A DNA stretch of 11,170 nt from an uncultured Clostridia bacterium (lineage in GTDB: Bacteria > Bacillota_I > Bacilli_A > RF39 > UBA660). Below, piece after piece: positions 6,473-11,170 of this stretch; positions within the stretch are counted from its first letter, which is position 1; every line of letters starts with the position of its first letter. A program made the position numbers and the translations under genes. The notes under the pieces were generated by a model. That model worked only from the letters and a program-made list of their open reading frames with translations. It did not search any database and was not told the DNA's origin. Location: positions 1 to 11,170 of the forward strand of contig CAOJDZ010000008.1 in NCBI GenBank assembly GCA_948433815.1. The letters run 5' to 3'.

Positions 6473-7210
6473 TTAATCTTTAATTATAAATAAGTATCTT
6501 GTTTTTCCTGCTAGGTCTTTCTCAAAACTATATTTAATGTTTTCGTCAAAATATTTTTTTATTATTTCTGTTAAAGGCTGTTCACTTTTTTCATTTATTT
6601 CTAAGGCAATTATAAATTTGTCTTTTAAATAAGTTTTAGCTCTTTTTAGTATTTCTTCAATATGATAAGTTCCATTATTTTTACTGTATAATGCTAAGTG
6701 TGGTTCAAATAAGACATTTTTTGGAAGAGGTTCTGTCTCCGTTACATAAGGTGGATTACTAATTAAAATATCAAAGTCTTTTGTTTTAATACTATTGAAC
6801 AAATCACTTTCTATTATTTCTACATCTAGTTTTAAGGTTTCTTTGTTTTGTTTTGCTACTTCTAAAGCAGAAGCAGAAATATCACTAATAGTTACATTCG
6901 AATTCTTTATTTCATGTTTTAAAGTTAAACCTATACACCCAGAACCTGTACACATATCTAATATTTTAGGGTTATTAAAGTTATATTTTTTTATATAGTT
7001 AATTGTTTTTTCTATTAAATATTCTGTTTCGTATCTAGGTATAAGTGTACTTTCATTTATTTCTATTTTTAATCCATAGAAATTAACATAGCCAATTATG
7101 TATTGAACAGGATACCCTGATTCAATTTTGGCTATGTTTTCTTCATTATATTTATTTAATTTTTTTAATTCTTTTATTTCTAAATTTGATATGTTTAAAT
7201 CTTTATTCAT
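6473..7210 (-). CDS. prmC: Release factor glutamine N5-methyltransferase (PrmC/HemK)
   Basis: PrmC methylates the glutamine of the GGQ motif in RF1 and RF2 using S-adenosylmethionine, which raises termination efficiency. Both substrates are encoded in this window. The 245-residue protein shows the linker motif [13 protein letters not shown] (55-67), SAM-binding motif [13 protein letters not shown] (83-94), the acidic residue of VTISDIS, and catalytic NPPY at 152-155 in [15 protein letters not shown]. Only about 35 residues precede [10 protein letters not shown], while E. coli PrmC has about 70, so the N-terminal helical substrate-binding domain is roughly half size. The start cannot be moved upstream because an in-frame TAA lies two codons before it. 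The ATG overlaps the end of prfA by eight bases (ATGAATAA), which implies translational coupling with its substrate gene. Confidence 0.95.
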   Translation of the reverse strand: MNKDLNISNLEIKELKKLNKYNEENIAKIESGYPVQYIIGYVNFYGLKIEINESTLIPRYETEYLIEKTINYIKKYNFNNPKILDMCTGSGCIGLTLKHEIKNSNVTISDISASALEVAKQNKETLKLDVEIIESDLFNSIKTKDFDILISNPPYVTETEPLPKNVLFEPHLALYSKNNGTYHIEEILKRAKTYLKDKFIIALEINEKSEQPLTEIIKKYFDENIKYSFEKDLAGKTRYLFIIKD

Positions 7211-8264
7211 TTGTTACGCCCATTTTTAATTTTTGATCTTCAGTTATTAAGGATTCTATAACTTCTTCTAGGTTTCCTTCCATTACTTTGTCTAAATGCA
7301 TTAAAGTAAGTCCAATTCTATGGTCAGTAAGTCTGTTTTGAGGATAGTTATATGTTCTAATTTTTTCAGAACGGTCTCCTGTTCCTATTTTTGTTTTTCT
7401 GTCTGCGCCTAGTGCTTCTTCCTGTTCTTTAAGTTTTAAGTCATAAAGTCTTGACTTTAATATAGTTAAGGCTTTTTCCTTATTTTTAATTTGACTTCTT
7501 TCTACTTGGCAATATACCATTAAACCAGTTGGAATATGAGTTACTCTTACTGCTGAGTCGGTGGTATTTACACATTGTCCACCAGCACCAGAACTTCTAC
7601 ATACATCTATTTTTAAATCTTTATCTAATAATTCTACTTCAACATCTTCTGCTTCTGGCATAACTAAAACTGTAGCAGTTGAAGTATGCACTCTTCCTTG
7701 TGTTTCTGTCGCAGGGACTCTTTGTACTCTGTGAGAGCCACTTTCAAATTTTAATTTAGAATAAACATTCTCACCAGAAAGCATAAATTCTATACCCGCG
7801 AAACCTCCAGCTTCTCCTGGAACTTCATTAGTTATTTCTAATTTCCAGCCTTCTTTTTCAGCATATTTAGAGTACATTCTAAATAGATCTCCAGCGAAGA
7901 TATTAGCCTCATCTCCTCCAGCAGCTCCTCTTATTTCCATAATAACATTTTTGTCATCATTTGGATCTTTTGGAAGTAACAGTATAGTAATCTTTTCTTC
8001 TAATTCTTCTTTTTCAGTAGTTAGTCTTTCTAATTCTTCTTTTGCAAAATCAGCCATTTCTGGATCATGCATCATTTCTTTAGCTGCTTCTATATCATCT
8101 AGAACCGTACTATATTTATGATATGCTTCAACAGACTCTTCTAAAGATGTTTTTTCTTTTGATAATTCTTTCATCTTTTTAAAGTCATTATATACTTCTG
8201 GTTTCATAAGCTCAGCATCTAAAAATTTAAATCTTTCTTCTATTATTTTTAATCTTTCTAACAT
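7203..8264 (-). CDS. prfA: Peptide chain release factor 1 (RF1)
   Basis: RF1 recognises UAA and UAG and releases the finished peptide. The 353-residue length is normal. The order is a coiled helical N-terminal domain rich in Glu and Lys (1-95), [10 protein letters not shown] (111-120), and the RF1 codon-reading tripeptide Pro-Ala-Thr at 184-186 within [20 protein letters not shown]. This distinguishes it from RF2, which has SPF. Catalytic GGQ is at 228-230 in [24 protein letters not shown], with Cys rather than the more usual His or Ser after GGQ. C-terminal [23 protein letters not shown] is typical of RF1. The start ATG 8262-8264 is preceded by AAAGGAGA. It is 38 bases after rpoE and overlaps prmC by eight bases. 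Identification is certain. Confidence 0.98.
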   Translation of the reverse strand: MLERLKIIEERFKFLDAELMKPEVYNDFKKMKELSKEKTSLEESVEAYHKYSTVLDDIEAAKEMMHDPEMADFAKEELERLTTEKEELEEKITILLLPKDPNDDKNVIMEIRGAAGGDEANIFAGDLFRMYSKYAEKEGWKLEITNEVPGEAGGFAGIEFMLSGENVYSKLKFESGSHRVQRVPATETQGRVHTSTATVLVMPEAEDVEVELLDKDLKIDVCRSSGAGGQCVNTTDSAVRVTHIPTGLMVYCQVERSQIKNKEKALTILKSRLYDLKLKEQEEALGADRKTKIGTGDRSEKIRTYNYPQNRLTDHRIGLTLMHLDKVMEGNLEEVIESLITEDQKLKMGVTNE

Positions 8265-8302
8265 TTTAGGTCTCCTTTCACTTTATATTAAGTTAATTAA
8301 AG

Positions 8303-8737
8303 CTAAAGTTCACCATCATTTTCTTCATCTAGTACTACAAAATCTTTAAGTTCGTCATCTGCTTCATCATCATCTGATTCTTTTGTTTCATCTAAGAAAA
8401 TACTATCTTCATCTTCTGTGTCAGTCTCTTCTTCAATTTCCTCTTCTAGTTCTTCTTCATCTTCAACATCATCTATTTCTATTTTTGCTGTATGGTTTTC
8501 TCTTAAATCCCAAAAACCTTTATCAAGTTGTATAAATCTTTTTTCAGTTGCTAGTAAAGTGAAGAAATCTGCGATTCTTGCTTCATATTCTGCTTCGCTC
8601 ATATTTAATAAGTCTTTAATAGTTCCGAATATATCAGCAGTTTTCATCTTCTTTCCCTTTTCTTTTAGTATTTCATATGCTAAATCATCAAATGACATTA
8701 GTTCTATTTCTTCCTTGCTTAATGATTTTAGTTTCAT
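8303..8737 (-). CDS. rpoE: DNA-directed RNA polymerase delta subunit
   Basis: Delta is an accessory RNA polymerase subunit of Bacilli that promotes polymerase recycling and makes promoter choice more selective. The 144-residue protein has the family's two parts: a folded HARE-HTH domain (about 8-80; SFDDLAYEILKEKGKKMKTADIF, then FFTLLATEKRFIQLDKGFWDLRE) and a disordered, strongly acidic tail (about 86-144) dominated by Asp and Glu. I use the ATG at 8735-8737, five bases after GGTGA. The ATG at 8747-8749 lies directly against AAAAGAG. It is the first gene of the leftward block behind a consensus promoter, and prfA follows after 38 bases. In B. subtilis rpoE lies in the same neighbourhood but further from prfA. 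Confidence 0.95.
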   Translation of the reverse strand: MKLKSLSKEEIELMSFDDLAYEILKEKGKKMKTADIFGTIKDLLNMSEAEYEARIADFFTLLATEKRFIQLDKGFWDLRENHTAKIEIDDVEDEEELEEEIEEETDTEDEDSIFLDETKESDDDEADDELKDFVVLDEENDGEL

Positions 8738-8742
8738 TTTAA

Positions 8743-8747
8743 TCACC
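8743..8747 (-). promoter_or_regulatory. Ribosome binding site deciding the rpoE start
   Basis: GGTGA on the minus strand lies five bases before the ATG at 8735-8737. The outer in-frame ATG (8747-8749) overlaps this site and has only an abutting AAAAGAG. The inner ATG is therefore preferred, four residues shorter than the longest frame. Confidence 0.55.
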
Positions 8748-8764
8748 ATCTCTTTTCCACTAAA

Positions 8765-8792
8765 ATTATACTGATATTTTGTAATAAATCAA
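8765..8792 (-). promoter_or_regulatory. Sigma-A promoter of rpoE and probably the operon behind it
   Basis: On the minus strand TTGATT (8787-8792) and a perfect TATAAT (8765-8770) are separated by 16 bases. Transcription would start near 8758, about 20 bases before the preferred rpoE ATG. No clear terminator lies between the following minus-strand genes, so the transcript may run through prfA, prmC, spoIIR, the mntP-like gene, murA and the SGNH-like gene, with spoIIR perhaps having additional control. Confidence 0.75.
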
Positions 8793-8850
8793 GTAATTTT
8801 AATTAATCTTTTTTATTATATTCCAGTTATGTGAATTTTATATGTGTTTT

Positions 8851-8879
8851 TTGCTTATATTTTCAGAAAATTTTTTAAT
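8851..8879 (+). promoter_or_regulatory. Probable sigma-A promoter of the class A PBP gene
   Basis: TTGCTT (8851-8856) and TTTAAT (8874-8879) are 17 bases apart, with four of six matches to the consensus at the -35 and five of six at the -10. A start near 8886 would leave a very short leader that just holds the AGGAG site. In such AT-rich DNA other arrangements are possible. Confidence 0.45.
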
Positions 8880-8899
8880 AATAATAAGTAGGAGATTTT

Positions 8900-10858
8900 A
8901 TGAAAAAAGTTTACTTTATTTGGAAAAGTTTTTGTTTTTTATTTGTTATGGGACTTCTAATTTTAATGGGGTTTTATTTGTATGCTTATATTACACCTAA
9001 AATGGATATTCATAATTCGAATAGAATAGTTATGTATGATAATAAAGATGAGGTGTTTTATGAAAATACTAATAATACTTCTTGGACTTCTTTAAAAGAT
9101 ATTAGTAAGTATGCGATTGACGGGATAGTTGCGACTGAGGATAAGAACTTTTTTTCTCATAATGGATTTGATTATCTACGTATTTTAAAGGCTTTGTATG
9201 CTGATTTTAAAAGTGGGGAATTTGATCAAGGGGCATCTACTATTTCTCAGCAATATATAAAAAACTTGTTTTTAACTTTTGATAAGACTTGGGAAAGAAA
9301 GATAGAGGAAGCATTTTTAACTTTTGAATTAGAGGTTCATTATTCTAAAGATGAGATATTAGAAGGATATTTAAACACTATAAATTATGGAGCGGGAAAC
9401 TATGGTATACAAAATGCTAGTCTTTATTATTTTAATAAGAATGCTAAGGATTTAACTTTAGCAGAAGCATCTATAATAGTTGGTATTCCTAAAAATCCTA
9501 CTTATTATAATCCTATATATTATTATGACAATGCTAAGAAGAGGCAAAAAATTGTTCTTCAAAGTATGGTTACCAATGGTTATATTAGTGAAAATGAGAT
9601 GAATGAAGCATATAATCAAGAATTAAGTTTTCACGGTAAAAAGCCTAATAACTATATTGTGAGTTCTTTATATTATAAGGATGCGGTTATTAGTGAATTA
9701 AATAATATTTCTGAGATACCTAAGTCTTTGATAGAAACAGGAGGATTAAAAATTTATACTAATTTAGATAATGAGGCTCAGAGGAAATTGGAGGCTATTA
9801 TTTCTGAAGAAATGGCTGATACTGGGGAACTTCAAGTTGGAGCTTTAATTAGAGAACCAAAGACTGGGAATATAGTCGCCTTAATAGGGGGTAAGAATTA
9901 TAACGAAAGTCAATTTAATAGGGTAACTATGTCTAAAAGACAAGTAGGTTCTACTTTTAAACCAATTCTTTATTATGCCGCTTTAGAGAATGGTATGACT
10001 GCTTCTTCTACGTTTGTGAGTGAGGCAACTACATTTTCTATTGGGAATGAAGAAACTTATTCACCAAGTAATTTTGGGAGTAGATACGCAAATAAAGCTA
10101 TTACTATGGCTAATGCACTTGCTTTATCTGATAATATTTTTGCTGTTAAAACTCATTTATTTTTAGGGACTAGTATGTTAAGAGATACTGGAAATAGAAT
10201 GGGAATTAAAACAGAACTTCCTAATAATGTTTCTTTAGCTCTCGGTACTACTGAGATTGGTATGATAGATTTTAGTAATGCTTTTGCTACGCTTGCAAAT
10301 AATGGAATTAAAAATGAAGCAAAGTTAATTAGAAAAGTAACCGATTTAGATGATAATGTTATTTATGAAGCAGATTATGAAGAGGAGCAGGTTTTAGATC
10401 AAAGATATACTTTTATTTTAAATGAAATGATGAGTAAAACGTATAATTATGATTATATAGATTATGCTTCTCCAACTTTACTTAGTGTAAGTGGGATGCT
10501 TACTAAAAAGTATGCGGCTAAATCTGGGACTACTTCAGCTGATTATTGGGTAGTAGGTTATAATCCTGACGCTTTAGTTATGGTATGGAACGGGTTTGAT
10601 GATAATAGAGATGTTGACGTAGTTTCTTCTAAGGTTCCTAAAAGAATTTGGGCTAGAGCAATAGAAGCATATTTAGAAGGAAAGGAATCTAACTGGTATG
10701 ATATTCCTAAGGGTGTTACAGCAACTATAGTAAATCCTATTAGTGGCAGTACTTCAGATTTATCTGTTAAAGATGCTCTTTATTATATTAAAGGAACAGA
10801 ACCATCATATATTATTGAAGATATAGAAAGCATAATTACACAAAATAATAACTCCTAA
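8900..10858 (+). CDS. Class A penicillin-binding protein (transglycosylase/transpeptidase)
   Basis: This bifunctional enzyme polymerises lipid II into glycan strands and cross-links their peptides on the outer face of the membrane. The 652 residues comprise a short cytoplasmic start, one membrane helix (about 9-31), a GT51 transglycosylase domain (about 50-240) and a transpeptidase domain (about 310-590). GT51 motifs are TEDKNFFSHNGFD (79-91, catalytic Glu80), GASTISQQYIKNLFL (111-125), KIEEAFLTFELE (134-145) and LNTINYGAGNYGIQNAS (158-174). Transpeptidase motifs are STFK (catalytic Ser351), SDN (410-412) and KSGT (541-544), so all catalytic residues are present. The start ATG 8900 lies five bases after AGGAG. 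The C-terminal 40 residues have no recognisable extra domain. It is divergent from rpoE and transcribed alone. Which PBP subclass (ponA, pbpF or pbpG-like) cannot be settled here, so no symbol is given. Confidence 0.95.
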   Translation: MKKVYFIWKSFCFLFVMGLLILMGFYLYAYITPKMDIHNSNRIVMYDNKDEVFYENTNNTSWTSLKDISKYAIDGIVATEDKNFFSHNGFDYLRILKALYADFKSGEFDQGASTISQQYIKNLFLTFDKTWERKIEEAFLTFELEVHYSKDEILEGYLNTINYGAGNYGIQNASLYYFNKNAKDLTLAEASIIVGIPKNPTYYNPIYYYDNAKKRQKIVLQSMVTNGYISENEMNEAYNQELSFHGKKPNNYIVSSLYYKDAVISELNNISEIPKSLIETGGLKIYTNLDNEAQRKLEAIISEEMADTGELQVGALIREPKTGNIVALIGGKNYNESQFNRVTMSKRQVGSTFKPILYYAALENGMTASSTFVSEATTFSIGNEETYSPSNFGSRYANKAITMANALALSDNIFAVKTHLFLGTSMLRDTGNRMGIKTELPNNVSLALGTTEIGMIDFSNAFATLANNGIKNEAKLIRKVTDLDDNVIYEADYEEEQVLDQRYTFILNEMMSKTYNYDYIDYASPTLLSVSGMLTKKYAAKSGTTSADYWVVGYNPDALVMVWNGFDDNRDVDVVSSKVPKRIWARAIEAYLEGKESNWYDIPKGVTATIVNPISGSTSDLSVKDALYYIKGTEPSYIIEDIESIITQNNNS

Positions 10859-10881
10859 TTATTAGGAGTTATTTAATTTTT
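10847..10881. terminator. Bidirectional terminator between the PBP and the convergent gene
   Basis: AATAACTCCTAA (10847-10858) and TTAGGAGTTATT (10862-10873) form a perfect 12-bp stem with a three-base TTA loop. A T-rich tract (TTAATTTTTC) follows on the plus strand, and a weaker one (TATTTTG) on the minus strand. The left arm contains the PBP stop codon (10856-10858), and the right arm contains the stop of the convergent gene (10862-10864 on the minus strand). Confidence 0.85.
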
Positions 10882-11170
10882 CATTTAAATTTGTAAAATA
10901 TGACACTATTTCATTCTTATAAAAATCTTCAAAGGTATTAAAATCATCTTTTTTAATAAGTAGGTTTATTATATCTTCTATGTATATATATCCACGTTTT
11001 TTATGATATATAATTTGATTTAGAATATAATCATCTTCCATATATTTACTGCAAAGAAATACTTGAATTGCTCTTACTAAATATTCATTTACTAAAGTTA
11101 TTTCATCTACATAGCAAGTTTCAAGTTTATTAGCAACTGCATTTTCTTTTAAAAATCGTAAACTTATTTG
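10862..11170 (-). CDS. Hypothetical protein, C-terminal 102 residues, cut by the window edge
   Basis: An open frame runs from the right edge to TAA at 10862-10864 on the minus strand, giving 102 residues and no start. Its convergent position, terminator-matched end and protein-like composition argue that it is real. It is rich in Ile, Tyr, Asn, Lys and acidic residues and appears mostly helical, with segments such as EITLVNEYLVRAIQVFLCSKYM and YIEDIINLLIKKDDFNTFEDFY. I do not recognise the family with confidence. The N-E-Y-L-V-R-A-I helix weakly recalls the helix carrying the third zinc-binding Glu in some gluzincin metallopeptidases (DUF4932-like), but the HExxH part would lie outside the window. 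There is no membrane segment in the visible part. Confidence 0.7.
   Translation of the reverse strand, partial: QISLRFLKENAVANKLETCYVDEITLVNEYLVRAIQVFLCSKYMEDDYILNQIIYHKKRGYIYIEDIINLLIKKDDFNTFEDFYKNEIVSYFTNLNEKLNNS

Noticed and set aside
6500..6528. Possible sigma-F-like promoter for spoIIR inside the end of prmC (GTTTT, 15 bases, GGAAAAACA on the minus strand)
   Set aside because: Both elements are imperfect and lie in the conserved PrmC segment encoding LAGKTRYLF, so the match is easily explained by coding sequence.
8418..8774. Plus-strand frame of 118 residues opposite rpoE, rich in serine
   Set aside because: It is the antisense shadow of the acidic Asp/Glu repeats of delta; GAA/GAT codons read backwards give TTC/ATC/TCT, hence Ser. 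It has no ribosome binding site or family match.

Overview
The window reads as a piece of chromosome from a low-GC Gram-positive bacterium of the class Bacilli, probably a small-genome, gut-type lineage. The evidence is strong AT richness throughout, A/T-ending codons, AGGAGG-type ribosome binding sites, a class A penicillin-binding protein and MurA (so it has peptidoglycan), an RNA polymerase delta subunit (typical of Bacilli), and the sporulation signal gene spoIIR. TGA is a stop codon here: a release factor 2 gene is present and is itself controlled by an in-frame TGA. The order rpoE ... prfA-prmC-spoIIR-mntP, with a murA nearby, resembles a compressed version of the Bacillus subtilis rpoE-to-mntP region (from memory of that genome).

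Layout. Bases 1-307 (+) hold the 3' end of a pduL-type phosphate acyltransferase gene whose frame is broken near base 64. Two bases later comes prfB (+, 310-1390), split by the classical RF2 programmed +1 frameshift at 379-383. Bases 1400-1450 hold two hairpins, one serving as a terminator for each strand. From 1449 to 8737 all genes are on the minus strand and read right to left: rpoE, prfA, prmC, spoIIR, an mntP-like Mn efflux gene, murA, an anchored SGNH/GDSL-like protein and an ABC exporter half. A consensus sigma-A promoter at 8765-8792 serves rpoE and probably the chain as far as the SGNH gene. The ABC exporter has its own near-consensus promoter at 3223-3251. Divergently on the plus strand lies a class A PBP (8900-10858). 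It ends in a perfect 12-bp hairpin that also terminates a convergent, truncated hypothetical gene (10862 to the window edge).

How the genes fit together. RF1 (prfA), RF2 (prfB) and the GGQ-glutamine methyltransferase PrmC form a translation-termination set. MurA and the PBP are the first committed step and a polymerisation/cross-linking step of peptidoglycan synthesis. SpoIIR is the forespore-to-mother-cell signal for sigma-E activation, MntP is manganese export, and delta modulates RNA polymerase.

There is no stretch over 300 bases without a gene. I found no tRNA, rRNA, CRISPR array, insertion sequence or phage gene, and no convincing undescribed multi-gene system. The most interesting items are the RF2 frameshift, a GDSL-like protein that seems to have lost its catalytic triad, a hairpin over the spoIIR ribosome binding site, and a terminator whose two arms encode the same last residues of two convergent proteins.
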